In this document: positions 15,217-29,835 of the stretch, one piece after another
Layout: every line of letters starts with the position of its first letter
Position numbering within the stretch: position 1 is the first letter of the stretch
From: Apostichopus japonicus
Taxonomy: Eukaryota > Echinodermata > Holothuroidea > Aspidochirotida > Stichopodidae
Length of the DNA: 64,000 nt
Assembly: GCF_037975245.1 (NCBI RefSeq)
Contig: NC_092583.1
Location: 5,677,264-5,741,263 of the forward strand
Reading direction: 5' to 3'
Made by a program: the position numbers and the translations under genes
Notes under the pieces: generated by a model
The model's input: only the letters and a program-made list of their open reading frames with translations
Told to the model about the DNA's origin: nothing
The model's database searches: none

Positions 15217-16270
15217 CAAATTCGATTGATCGATAGCACACATTCGATTTATCGGTAACGCACATTCGATTTATGGGTACCGCACATTCGATTGAACGGT
15301 ACCGCACATTCGATTGATCGGTACCGCATATTCTATTTAAATACACCGCACATTCGATTTATCGGTACCGCACAATCGATTGATTGATACCGCATATTCT
15401 ATTGATCGGTACCGCACATTCGATTGATCGGTACCGAATATTTTATTTAAATGTACCGCACATTCGATTTATCGGTACCGCACATTCGATTGATCGGTTT
15501 CGCCCATTCGATTGATCGGTACCGCACATTCGATTGATCGACATCGGACACAGCCAATTAATCGGCACCGTACAGTCCATTTATCGGTACCGCACCTTCG
15601 ATTGATCGGTACCGCACATTAGATTTATCGGTACGGCACATTCGATTTATGGGCAACGCACATTAGATTGATCGGTACCGCACATTCGATTTATCGGTAC
15701 CGTACATTCGATTGTTCGGGACCGCACATTCGATTTATAGGTACCGCACAATCGATTGATCGATACCGCTCATTCTATTAATCGGTACCGCACATTCCAT
15801 TGATCGGTACCGCATATTCTATTTAAATACACCGCACATTCGATTGATCGATACCGCACATTCGATTCATCGGCAACGCACATTCGAATAATCGGTACCG
15901 CACATTCGATTGATCGGCAACTCACATTCGATTGATCGGTACCACACATTCGATTGATCGGCAACGCACGTTCGATTTATCGGTACCGCACATTCGATTG
16001 ATCGGGACCGCACATTCGATTTATAGGTACCGCACAATCGATTGATCGATACCGCTCATTCTATTAATCGGTACCGCACATTCCATTGATCGGTACCGCA
16101 TATTCTATTTAAATACACCGCACATTCGATTGATCGATACCGCACATTCGATTTATCGGCAACGCACATTCGAATAATCGGTACAGCACATTCTATTGAT
16201 CGGCAACTCACATTCGATTGATCGGTACCACACATTCGATTGATCGGCAACGCACGTTCGATTTATCGGT
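15217..16270 (+). repeat. ~1.05-kb block with 286-bp (13-mer) tandem, first copy
   Basis: This block recurs at 20,256-21,310 at an offset of 5,039 bp. Inside it two copies of a 286-bp unit, exactly 13 monomers, lie in tandem at about 15,770-16,055 and 16,056-16,341. Each contains CGCTCATTCTATTAATCGG, CTATTTAAATACACC and CGAATAATCGG. The same 13-mer tandem is present in the distant copy at 20,809 and 21,095, so the 286-bp duplication predates the larger copying event. Confidence 0.8.
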
Positions 16271-17298
16271 ACCGCACATTCGATTGATCGGTACCGCACA
16301 TTCGATTAATCGGTACCGCACATTCGATTGATCGGCAACTCACATTCGATTGATCGGTACCACACATTCTATTGATCGGTACCGCACATTCGATTGATCG
16401 GTACCGCACATTCGATTGATCGACAAAGGACACATTCGATTGATCGGTACCTCACATTAGATTGATCGGTAACGCACATTCGATTGATCGGTTAGGCACA
16501 ATCGGTTGATCGATACCGCACATTCGATTGATCGGTACCGCATATTCGATTGATTGGTACCGCACATTCCATTTATCAGTACTGCACAATCGATTGATCG
16601 ATACCCCATATTCTAAATAAATGTACCACACATTCGATTTATCGGTACCGCACATTCGATTGATCGGTTTCGCACTTTCGATTGATCGGTACCGCACATT
16701 CGATTGATCGGTACCGCACATTCGATTGATCGGCAACACTTATTCGATATATCGGTACCGCATATTCGATTGATTCGGCAACGCACATTCGATTGATCGG
16801 TACCGCAAATTCGATTGATCGGTACCGCACATTTGATTTATCTGCAACGCATATTCGATTAATCGGTACCGCACATTCGATTGATCGACAACTCACATTC
16901 GATTGATCGGTACCACACATTCGATTGATCGATACCGCACATTCGATTTATCGGCAACGCACATTCGAATAATCGGTACCGGACATTCGATTGATCGGCA
17001 ACTCACATTCGATTGATCGGTACCGCACATTCGATTGATCGACAAGGGACACATTCGATTGATCGGTACCTCACATTAGATTGATCGGTAACGCACATTC
17101 GATTGATCGCTTAGGCACAATCGGTTGATCGATACCGCACATTCGATTGATCGGTACCGCACATTCGATTGATCGGTACCGTATATTCTATTTAAATACA
17201 CCGCACACTCGATTGATCGGTACCGCACATACGCTTTTTCACGGCAACGCACATTCGATTGATCGGCAACGCACATTCGATTGATCGGTACCACACAT

Positions 17299-20297
17299 TC
17301 GATTGATCGGTACAGCACAATCGATAGATCGGTACCGCATATTCTATTTAAATACACCGCACATTCGATTGATCGGTACCGCAAATTCGATTGATCGATA
17401 GCACACATTCGATTTATCGGCAACGCACATTCGATTTATCGGTACCGCACATTCGATTGAACGGTACCGCACATTCGATTGATCGGCAACACTTATTCGA
17501 TATATCGGTACCGCAAATTCGATTGATTCGGCAACGCATATTCGATTGATCGGTACCACAAATTCGATTGATCGGTACCGCACATTTGATTTATCTGCAA
17601 CGCATATTCGATTAATCGGTACCGCACATTCGATTGATCGACAACTCACATTCGATTGATCGGTACCACACATTCGATTGATCGATACCGCACATTCGAT
17701 TTATCGGCAACGCACATTCGAATAATCGGTACCGGACATTCGATTGATCGGCAACTCACATTCGATTGATCGGTACCGCACATTCGATTGATCGACAAGG
17801 GACACATTCGATTGATCGGTACCTCACATTAGATTGATCGTTACCGCACATTCGATTGATCGGTACCACACATTCGATTGATCGACATCGGATACATTCG
17901 ATTAATCGGCGTCGTACAATCGATTTATCGGTACCGCACATTCGATTGATCGGTACGCACATTAGATTGATCTGTACAGCACATTCGATTTATCGGTACC
18001 GCACATTCGATTTATCGGTACCGCACATTCGATTAATCGACATCGGACACATTCGATTAATAGGCACCGTACAATCGATTTATTGCTATTGCACATTCGA
18101 TTGATCGGTACGCACATTAGATTGATCGACATCGGACATTTTCGATTTATCGGTACCGCACATTCGATTAATAGGCACCGTACAATCGTTTTATCGATAC
18201 CGCACATTCGATTTATCGGTACTGCACAATCGATTGATCGATACCGCACATTTTATTGATCGGTACCGCACATTCGATTGATCGGTACCGCATATTCTAT
18301 TTAAATACACCGCACATTCGATTTATTGGGACCGCGCATTCGATTGATCGGGAACACATATTCGATTGATCGGTACCGCACATTCGATTGATCGGTACCG
18401 CACATTCGATTAATCGGCAACGCACATTCGATTGATCGGTACCGCATATTCGATTGATCGGGAACGCACATTCTATTTAAATGTACCGCACATTCGATTT
18501 ATCGGTACCGCACATTCGATTTATCGGTACCGCACATTCGATTGATCGGTAGCGCAAATTCAATTGATCGGAAACGCACATTCGATTTATCGGTACCGCA
18601 CATTTGATTGATCGGTACCGCACATTCGATTTATAGGCAACGCACATTCGATTTATCGGTACCGCACATTCGATTGATCGGTACCGCACATTCGATTTAT
18701 CGGTACCGCATATTCGATTGATCGATACCGCACATTCGATTGATCGGTACAGCACAATCGATAGATCGGTACCGCATATTCTATTTAAATACACCGCACA
18801 TTCGATTGATCGGTACCGCAAATTCGATTGATCGATAGCACACATTCGATTTATCGGCAACGCACATTCGATTTATCGGTACCGCACATTCGATTGAACG
18901 GTACCGCACATTCGATTGATCGGCAACACTTATTCGATATATCGGTACCGCAAATTCGATTGATTCGGCAACGCACATTCGATTGATCGGTACCGCAAAT
19001 TCGATTGATCGGTACCGCACATTTGATTTATCTGCAACGCATATTCGATTAATCGGTACCGCACATTCGATTGATCGACAACTCACATTCGATTGATCGG
19101 TACCACACATTCGATTGATCGATACCGCACATTCGATTTATCGGCAACGCACATTCGAATAATCGGTACCGGACATTCGATTGATCGGCAACTCACATTC
19201 GATTGATCGGTACCGCACATTCGATTGATCGACAAGGGACACATTCGATTGATCGGTACCTCACATTAGATTGATCGTTACCGCACATTCGATTGATCGG
19301 TACCACACATTCGATTGATCGACATCGGATACATTCGATTAATCGGCGTCGTACAATCGATTTATCGGTACCGCACATTCGATTGATCGGTACGCACATT
19401 AGATTGATCTGCACAGCACATTCGATTTATCGGTACCGCACATTCGATTTATCGGTACCGCACATTCGATTAATCGACATCGGACACATTCGATTAATAG
19501 GCACCGTACAATCGATTTATTGCTATTGCACATTCGATTGATCGGTACGCACATTAGATTGATCGACATCGGACATTTTCGATTTATCGGTACCGCACAT
19601 TCGATTAATAGGCACCGTACAATCGATTTATCGATACCGCACATTCGATTTATCGGTACTGCACAATCGATTGATCGATACCGCACATTTTATTGATCGG
19701 TACCGCACATTCGATTGATCGGTACCGCATATTCTATTTAAATACACCGCACATTCGATTTATTGGGACCGCGCATTCGATTGATCGGGAACACACATTC
19801 AATTGATCGGTACCGCACATTCGATTGATCGGTACCGCACATTCGATTAATCGGCAACGCACATTCGATTGATCGGTACCGCACATTCGATTGATCGGGA
19901 ACGCACATTCTATTTAAATGTACCGCACATTCGATTTATCGGTACCGCACATTCGATTTATCGGTACCGCACATTCGATTGATCGGTAGCGCAAATTCAA
20001 TTGATCGGAAACGCACATTCGATTTATCGGTACCGCACATTTGATTGATCGGTACCGCACATTCGATTTATAGGCAACGCACATTCGATTTATCGGTACC
20101 GCACATTCGATTGATCGGTACCGCACATTCGATTTATCGGTACCGCATATTCGATTGATCGATACCGCACATTCGATTGATCGGTACAGCACAATCGATA
20201 GATCGGTACCGCATATTCTATTTAAATACACCGCACATTCGATTGATCGGTACCGCAAATTCGATTGATCGATAGCACACATTCGATTTATCGGTAA
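17299..20297 (+). repeat. 1,437-bp higher-order repeat, two tandem copies plus a partial third
   Basis: The string starting GGTACAGCACAATCGATAG occurs at about 17,310, 18,747 and 20,184, each 1,437 bp apart. The second full copy follows the first directly, and a third starts at about 20,173 but diverges after about 120 bp at CGGTAACGC, where it switches into the 20,256-21,310 block. Shared landmarks include GATTGATTCGGCAACGC, CGACAAGGGACAC, GATCGTTACCGC and ATTGCTATTGCAC. The length is 65 monomers plus a few indels. Confidence 0.88.
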
Positions 20298-21310
20298 CGC
20301 ACATTCGATTTATGGGTACCGCACATTCGATTGAACGGTACCGCACATTCGATTGATCGGTACCGCATATTCTATTTAAATACACCGCACATTCGATTTA
20401 TCGGTACCGCACAATCGATTGATTGATACCGCATATTCTATTGATCGGTACCGCACATTCGATTGATCGGTACCGAATATTCTATTTAAATGTACCGCAC
20501 ATTCGATTTATCGGTACCGCACATTCGATTGATCGGTTTCGCCCATTCGATTGATCGGTACCGCACATTCGATTGATCGACATCGGACACAGCCAATTAA
20601 TCGGCACCGTACAGTCCATTTATCGGTACCGCACCTTCGATTGATCGGTACCGCACATTAGATTTATCGGTACGGCACATTCGATTTATGGGCAACGCAC
20701 ATTAGATTGATCGGTACCGCACATTCGATTTATCGGTACCGTACATTCGATTGTTCGGGACCGCACATTCGATTTATAGGTACCGCACAATCGATTGATC
20801 GATACCGCTCATTCTATTAATCGGTACCGCACATTCCATTGATCGGTACCGCATATTCTATTTAAATACACCGCACATTCGATTGATCGATACCGCACAT
20901 TCGATTTATCGGCAACGCACATTCGAATAATCGGTACCGCACATTCGATTGATCGGCAACTCACATTCGATTGATCGGTACCACACATTCGATTGATCGG
21001 CAACGCACGTTCGATTTATCGGTACCGCACATTCGATTGATCGGGACCGCACATTCGATTTATAGGTACCGCACAATCGATTGATCGATACCGCTCATTC
21101 TATTAATCGGTACCGCACATTCCATTGATCGGTACCGCATATTCTATTTAAATACACCGCACATTCGATTGATCGATACCGCACATTCGATTTATCGGCA
21201 ACGCACATTCGAATAATCGGTACCGCACATTCGATTGATCGGCAACTCACATTCGATTGATCGGTACCGCACATTCGATTGATCGACAAGGGACACATTC
21301 GATTGATCGG
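20256..21310 (+). repeat. ~1.05-kb block with 286-bp tandem, second copy
   Basis: This is the partner of 15,217-16,270 at an offset of 5,039 bp, again containing the two 13-monomer units. Small differences are present, for example GATTTATCGG at about 20,905 where the first copy has GATTCATCGG. It is joined directly to the end of the 1,437-bp repeat, which marks a recombination junction near 20,297. Confidence 0.8.
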
Positions 21311-22599
21311 TACCTCACATTAGATTGATCGGTAACGCACATTCGATTGATCGGTTAGGCACAATCGGTTGATCGATACCGCACATTCGATTGATCGGTA
21401 CCGCACATTCGATTGATCGGTACCGTATATTCTATTTAAATACACCGCACACTCGATTGATCGGTACCGCACATTCGATTGATCGGCAACACTTATTCGA
21501 TATATCGGTACCGCAAATTCGATTGATTCGGCAACGCACATTCGATTGATCGGTACCGCACATTCGATTGATCGGTACCGCACATTTGATTTATCTGCAA
21601 CGCATATTCGATTAATCGGTACCGCACATTCGATTGATCGACAACTCACATTCAATTGATCGGTACCACACATTCGATTGATCGATACCGCACATTCGAT
21701 TTATCGGCAACGCACATTCGAATAATCGGTACCGGACATTCGATTGATCGGCAACTCACATTCGATTGATCGGTACCGCACATTCGATTGATCGACAAGG
21801 GACACATTCGATTGATCGGTACCTCACATTAGATTGATCGGTAACGCACATTCGATTGATCGGTTAGGCACAATCGGTTGATCGATACCGCACATTCGAT
21901 TGATCGGTACCGCACATTCGATTGATCGGTACCGTATATTCTATTTAAATACACCGCACACTCGATTGATCGGTACCGCACATACGCTTTTTCACGGCAA
22001 CGCACATTCGATTGATCGGCAACGCACATTCGATTGATCGGTACCACACATTCGATTGATCGACATCGGACTCATTCCATTAATCGGCACCGTACATTCG
22101 ATTGATCGGCAACGCACATTCGATTGATCGGTACCGCAAATTCGATTGATCGGTACCGCACATTTGATTTATCTGCAACGCACATTCGATTAATCGGTAC
22201 CGCACATTCGATTGATCGACAACTCACATTCGATTGATCGGTACCACACATTCGATTGATCGATACCGCACATTCGAATTATCGGCAACGCACATTCGAA
22301 TAATCGGTACCGCACATTCGATTGATCGGCAACTCACATTCGATTGATCGGTACCACACATTCGATTGATCGGCAACGCACATTCGATTTATCAGTAGCG
22401 CACATTCGACTGATCGGGAACGCACTTTCTATTTATCGGTACCGCACAATCGATTGATCGATACCGCATATTCTATTTAAATGTACCGCACATTCGATTT
22501 ATCGGCAACGCACGTTCGATTTATCGGTACCGCACATTCGATTGATCGATACCGCACATTCAATTAATCGGTACCGCACATTCGATTGTTCGGCAACTC

Positions 22600-25500
22600 A
22601 CATTCGATTGATCGGTACCACACATTCGATTGATCGATACCGCACATTCGATTTATCGGCAACGCACATTCGATTAATCGGTACCGCACATTCGATTGAT
22701 CGGCAACTCACATTCGATTGATCGGTACCACACATTCTATTGATCGGTACCGCACATTCGATTGATCGGTACCGCACATTCGATTGATCGACAAGGGACA
22801 CATTCGATTGATCGGTACCTCACATTAGATTGATCGGTAACGCACATTCGATTGATCGGTTAGGCACAATCGGTTGATCGATACCGCACATTCGATTGAT
22901 CGGTACCGCACATTCGATTGATCGGTACCGCATATTCTAGTTAAATACACCGCACACTCGATTGATCGGTACCGCACATTCGATTGATCGGTACCGCACA
23001 TTCGATTTATCGGCAACGCACATTCGATTGATCGGTACCGCACATTCGATTGATCGGTACCGCACATTCGATTGATCGGTACCGCACATACGCTTTTTCA
23101 CGGCAACGCACATTCGATTGATCGGCAACGCACATTCGATTGATCGGTACCACACATTCGATTGATCGACATCAGACTCATTCCATTAATCGGCACCGTA
23201 CATTCGATTGATCAGGAATGCACATTCGATTGATCGGAACCACACATTCGATTGATCGGTAACGCACATTCGATTGATCGGTAACGCACATTCGATTGAA
23301 CGGTACCGCACATTGGATTGATCGGTTCCGCACATTCGATTGATCGGTACCGCACTTTCAATTGATCGTTACCGCATATTCGATTGATCGACATCGGACG
23401 AATTCGATTGATCGGCACCGCACATTCGATTGATCGGTACCGCACATTCGATTTATCGGTACGCATATTCGATATATCGGCAACGCACATTCGATTTATC
23501 GGTACCGCACATTCGATTGATCGGTACCGCACATTCGATTTATCGGCAACGCACATTCGATTTATCGGTACCGCACAATCGATTGAGCGATACCGCACAT
23601 TGGATTGATCGGTAGCGCACAACCGATTGATCGGTGCCGCACATTCTATTAATCGGTACAGCACATTCGATTGATCGGTACCACATATTCTATTTAAATA
23701 CACCGCACATTCGATTTATCTGTACAGCACATTCCATTGATCGGGACCGCATATTCGATTGATCGCTACCACACATTCGATTGATCGGTACCGCACATTC
23801 GATTGATCGGTACAGCACAGTCGATTAATTGGTACCTCACATTCGATTAATCGGCACCGCACATTCTATTTAACGGCACCGCACAATCGATATATCGACA
23901 TTGCACATTCGATTTATCGGTACCGCACATTCGATTGATCGGTAACGCACATTCGATTGATCGGTACCACACATTCGATTGATCGGTACCGCACATTCGA
24001 TTTATAGGCAACGCATATTCTATTGATCGGGAACGCACATTCCATTTATCGGTACCGCACAATCGATTGATCGATACCGCATATTCTATTTAAATGTACC
24101 GCACATTCGACTTATCGGTACCACACATTCGATTGATCGGTACCGCACATTCGATTTATAGGCAACGCATATTCTATTGATCGGGAACGCACATTCCATT
24201 TATCGGTACCGCACAATCGATTGATCGATACCGCATATTCTATTTAAATGTACCGCACATTCGATTTATCGGTACCGCACATTCGATTGATCGGTTCCGC
24301 ACGTTCGATTGATCGGTACCGCACATTCGATTGATCGGCAACGCTTATTCGATTGATCGATACCCCATATTCTAAATAAATGTACCACACATTCGATTTA
24401 TCGGTACCGCACATTCGATTGATCGGTTTCGCACTTTCGATTGATCGGTACCGCACATTCGATTGATCGGTACCGCACATTCGATTGATCGGCAACGCTT
24501 ATTCGATTTATCGGTACCGCACATTCGATTGATTCGGCAACGCACATTCGAATGATCGGTACCGCAAATTCGATTGATCGGTACCGCACATTTGATTTAT
24601 CTGCAACGCATATTCGATTAATCGGTACCGCACATTCGATTGATCGACAACTCACATTCGATTGATCGGTACCACACATTCGATTGATCGATACCGCACA
24701 TTCGATTTATCGGCAACGCACTTTCGAAAAATCGGTACCGCACATTCGATTCATCGGCAACTCACATTCGATTGATCGGTACCACACATTCGATTGATCG
24801 GCAACGCACGTTCGATTTATCGGTACCGCACATTCGATTAATCGATACCGCACATTCGATTGATCGGCAACTCACATTCGATTGATCGGTACCACACATT
24901 CGATTGATCGATACCGCACATTCGATTTATCGGCAACGCACATTCGATTAATCGGTACCGCACATTCGATTGATCGGCAACTCACATTCGATTGATCGGT
25001 ACCACACATTCTATTGATCGGTACCGCACATTCGATTGATCGGTACCGCACATTCGATTGATCGACAAGGGACACATTCGATTGATCGGTACCTCACATT
25101 AGATTGATCGGTAACGCACATTCGATTGATCGGTTAGGCACAATCGGTTGATCGATACCGCACATTCGATTGATCGGTACCGCACATTCGATTGATCGGT
25201 ACCGCATATTCTATTTAAATACACCGCACACTCGATTGATCGGTACCGCACATTCGATTGATCGGTACCGCACATTCGATTTATCGGCAACGCACATTCG
25301 ATTTATCGGTACCGCATATTCGATTGATCGGCAACTCACATTCGATTGATCGGTACCACACATTCGATTGATCGATACCGCACATTCGATTTATCTGCAA
25401 CGCACATTCGATTAATCGGTACCGCACATTCGATTGATCGGTACTGAACATTCGATTCATCGGTACCTATCATATCATTCATCGGTACCGAACATTCGAT

Positions 25501-28500
25501 TCATCGGCAACGCACATGAGATCGATCAGTACCGAATATTCGATTGATCCGTAACGCACATTCGATTGATCGGTTCTCAATATTCGTGTATCGGTACCGC
25601 ACGTTCGATTAATAGGTACCGCGCATTCGATTGATCGGTACCACACATTCGATTGATCGATACCGCACATTCGATTTATCGGCAACGCATATTCGATTAA
25701 TCGGTACCGCGAATTCGATTGATCGACAACTCACATTCGATTGATCGGTACCACACATTCGATTGATCGATACCGCACATTCGATTTATCGGCAACGCAC
25801 ATTCGATTAATCGGTACCGCACATTCGATTGATCGGCAACTCACATTCGATTGATCGGTACCACACATTCTATTGATCGGTACCGCACATTCGATTGATC
25901 GGTACCGCACATTCGATTGATCGACAAGGGACACATTCGATTGATCGGTACCTCACATTAGATTGATCGGTAACGCACATTCGATTGATCGGTTAGGCAC
26001 AATCGGTTGATCGATATCGCACATTCGATTGATCGGTACCGCACATTCGATTGATCGGTACCGCATATTCTAGTTAAATACACCGCACACTCGATTGATC
26101 GGTACCGCACATTCGATTGATCGGTACCGCACATTCGATTTATCGGCAACGCACATTCGATTTATCGGTACCGCACATTCGATTGATCGGTACCGCACAT
26201 TCGATTGATCGGTACCGCACATACGCTTTTTCACGGCAACGCACATTCGATTGATCGGCAACGCACATTCGATTGATCGGTACCACACATTCGATTGATC
26301 GACATCAGACTCATTCCATTAATCGGCACCGTACATTCGATTGATCAGGAATGCACATTCGATTGATCGGAACCACACATTCGATTGATCGGTAACGCAC
26401 ATTCGATTGATCGGTAACGCACATTCGATTGAACGGTACCGCACATTGGATTGATCGGTTCCGCACATTCGATTGATCGGTACCGCACTTTCAATTGATC
26501 GTTACCGCATATTCGATTGATCGACATCGGACGAATTCGATTGATCGGCACCGCACATTCGATTGATCGGTACCGCACATTCGATTTATCGGTACGCATA
26601 TTCGATATATCGGCAACGCACATTCGATTTATCGGTACCGCACATTCGATTGATCGGTACCGCACATTCGATTTATCGGCAACGCACATTCGATTTATCG
26701 GTACCGCACAATCGATTGAGCGATACCGCACATTGGATTGATCGGTAGCGCACAACCGATTGATCGGTGCCGCACATTCTATTAATCGGTACAGCACATT
26801 CGATTGATCGGTACCACATATTCTATTTAAATACACCGCACATTCGATTTATCTGTACAGCACATTCCATTGATCGGGACCGCATATTCGATTGATCGCT
26901 ACCACACATTCGATTGATCGGTACCGCACATTCGATTGATCGGTACAGCACAGTCGATTAATTGGTACCTCACATTCGATTAATCGGCACCGCACATTCT
27001 ATTTAACGGCACCGCACAATCGATATATCGACATTGCACATTCGATTTATCGGTACCGCACATTCGATTGATCGGTAACGCACATTCGATTGATCGGTAC
27101 CACACATTCGATTGATCGGTACCGCACATTCGATTTATAGGCAACGCATATTCTATTGATCGGGAACGCACATTCCATTTATCGGTACCGCACAATCGAT
27201 TGATCGATACCGCATATTCTATTTAAATGTACCGCACATTCGACTTATCGGTACCACACATTCGATTGATCGGTACCGCACATTCGATTTATAGGCAACG
27301 CATATTCTATTGATCGGGAACGCACATTCCATTTATCGGTACCGCACAATCGATTGATCGATACCGCATATTCTATTTAAATGTACCGCACATTCGATTT
27401 ATCGGTACCGCACATTCGATTGATCGGTTCCGCACGTTCGATTGATCGGTACCGCACATTCGATTGATCGGCAACGCTTATTCGATTGATCGATACCCCA
27501 TATTCTAAATAAATGTACCACACATTCGATTTATCGGTACCGCACATTCGATTGATCGGTTTCGCACTTTCGATTGATCGGTACCGCACATTCGATTGAT
27601 CGGTACCGCACATTCGATTGATCGGCAACGCTTATTCGATTTATCGGTACCGCACATTCGATTGATTCGGCAACGCACATTCGATTGATCGGTACCGCAA
27701 ATTCGATTGATCGGTACCGCACATTTGATTTATCTGCAACGCATATTCGATTAATCGGTACCGCACATTCGATTGATCGACAACTCACATTCGATTGATC
27801 GGTACCACACATTCGATTGATCGATACCGCACATTCGATTTATCGGCAACGCACTTTCGAATAATCGGTACCGCACATTCGATTCATCGGCAACTCACAT
27901 TCGATTGATCGGTACCACACATTCGATTGATCGGCAACGCACGTTCGATTTATCGGTACCGCACATTCGATTAATCGATACCGCACATTCGATTGATCGG
28001 CAACTCACATTCGATTGATCGGTACCACACATTCGATTGATCGATACCGCACATTCGATTTATCGGCAACGCACATTCGATTAATCGGTACCGCACATTC
28101 GATTGATCGGCAACTCACATTCGATTGATCGGTACCACACATTCTATTGATCGGTACCGCACATTCGATTGATCGGTACCGCACATTCGATTGATCGACA
28201 AGGGACACATTCGATTGATCGGTACCTCACATTAGATTGATCGGTAACGCACATTCGATTGATCGGTTAGGCACAATCGGTTGATCGATACCGCACATTC
28301 GATTGATCGGTACCGCACATTCGATTGATCGGTACCGCATATTCTATTTAAATACACCGCACACTCGATTGATCGGTACCGCACATTCGATTGATCGGTA
28401 CCGCACATTCGATTTATCGGCAACGCACATTCGATTTATCGGTACCGCATATTCGATTGATCGGCAACTCACATTCGATTGATCGGTACCACACATTCGA

Positions 28501-28865
28501 TTGATCGATACCGCACATTCGATTTATCGGCAACGCACATTCGATTAATCGGTACCGCACATTCGATTGATCGGTACTGAACATTCGATTCATCGGTACC
28601 TATCATATCATTCATCGGTACCGAACATTCGATTCATCGGCAACGCACATGAGATCGATCAGTACCGAATATTCGATTGATCCGTAACGCACATTCGATT
28701 GATCGGTTCTCAATATTCGTGTATCGGTACCGCACGTTCGATTAATAGGTACCGCGCATTCGGTTGATCGGTACCACACATTCGATTGATCGATACCGCA
28801 CATTCGATTTATCGGCAACGCATATTCGATTAATCGGTACCGCGAATTCGATTGATCGACAACTC
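22600..28865 (+). repeat. 3,133-bp higher-order repeat, two tandem copies
   Basis: Copy one spans about 22,600-25,732 and copy two about 25,733-28,865. At least six distinct landmarks recur at exactly 3,133 bp, including GACATCAGACTCATTCC, GATCAGGAATGCAC, CATCGGACGAATTCG, GATTGAGCGATACC, a TATCATATCATTCATCGG unit and CTCAATATTCGTGTATCGG. Differences seen are single bases, such as CGATATCGC near 26,013 against CGATACCGC in copy one. This is the largest and most homogeneous repeat in the 22-bp array and the most recent large duplication in it. Confidence 0.93.
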
Positions 28866-29835
28866 ACATTCGATTGATCGGTACCACACATTCGATTGAT
28901 CGATACCGCACATTCGATTTATCGGCAACGCACTTTCGAATAATCGGTACCGCACATTCGATTCATCGGCAACTCACATTCGATTGATCGGTACCACACA
29001 TTCGATTGATCGGCAACGCACGTTCGATTTATCGGTACCGCACATTCGATTAATCGATACCGCACATTCGATTGATCGGCAACTCACATTCGATTGATCG
29101 GTACCACACATTCGATTGATCGATACCGCACATTCGATTTATCGGCAACGCACATTCGATTAATCGGTACCGCACATTCGATTGATCGGCAACTCACATT
29201 CGATTGATCGGTACCACACATTCTATTGATCGGTACCGCACATTCGATTGATCGGTACCGCACATTCGATTGATCGACAAGGGACACATTCGATTGATCG
29301 GTACCTCACATTAGATTGATCGGTAACGCACATTCGATTGATCGGTTAGGCACAATCGGTTGATCGATACCGCACATTCGATTGATCGGTACCGCACATT
29401 CGATTGATCGGTACCGCATATTCTATTTAAATACACCGCACACTCGATTGATCGGTACCGCACATTCGATTGATCGGTACCGCACATTCGATTTATCGGC
29501 AACGCACATTCGATTTATCGGTACCGCATATTCGATTGATCGGCAACTCACATTCGATTGATCGGTACCACACATTCGATTGATCGATACCGCACATTCG
29601 ATTTATCGGCAACGCACATTCGATTAATCGGTACCGCACATTCGATTGATCGGTACTGAACATTCGATTCATCGGTACCTATCATATCATTCATCGGTAC
29701 CGAACATTCGATTCATCGGTTCCGCACATGAGATCGATCAGTACCGAATATTCGATTGATCCGTAACGCACATTCGATTGATCGGTTCTCAATATTCGTG
29801 TATCGGTACCGCACGTTCGATTAATAGGTACCGCG
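28866..29835 (+). repeat. Partial further copy of the 3,133-bp repeat
   Basis: The units here match about 27,787-28,756 at an offset of 1,079 bp, again ending in the TATCATATCATTCATCGG and CTCAATATTCGTGTATCGG landmarks. It is a truncated third instance of the end of the 3,133-bp repeat. One difference is GGTTCCGCACATGAG near 29,719, where the earlier copies have GGCAACGCACATGAG. After about 29,840 the copies part and monomers become irregular. Confidence 0.85.

Noticed and set aside
12121-19640. TATCGATA (DREF-like) sites in some 22-bp units
   Set aside because: They arise from a single common variant (TTTATCGATACC) of a monomer already rich in ATCGAT strings, are few, and show no positional pattern.
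16764-27680. CENP-B-box-like match in ATTCGATTGATTCGGCAAC units
   Set aside because: It matches eight of nine core positions of the known box, but the last core G is C, and it occurs in only about six variant units, which share descent by block duplication. The ordinary monomer has the spacing one base short.
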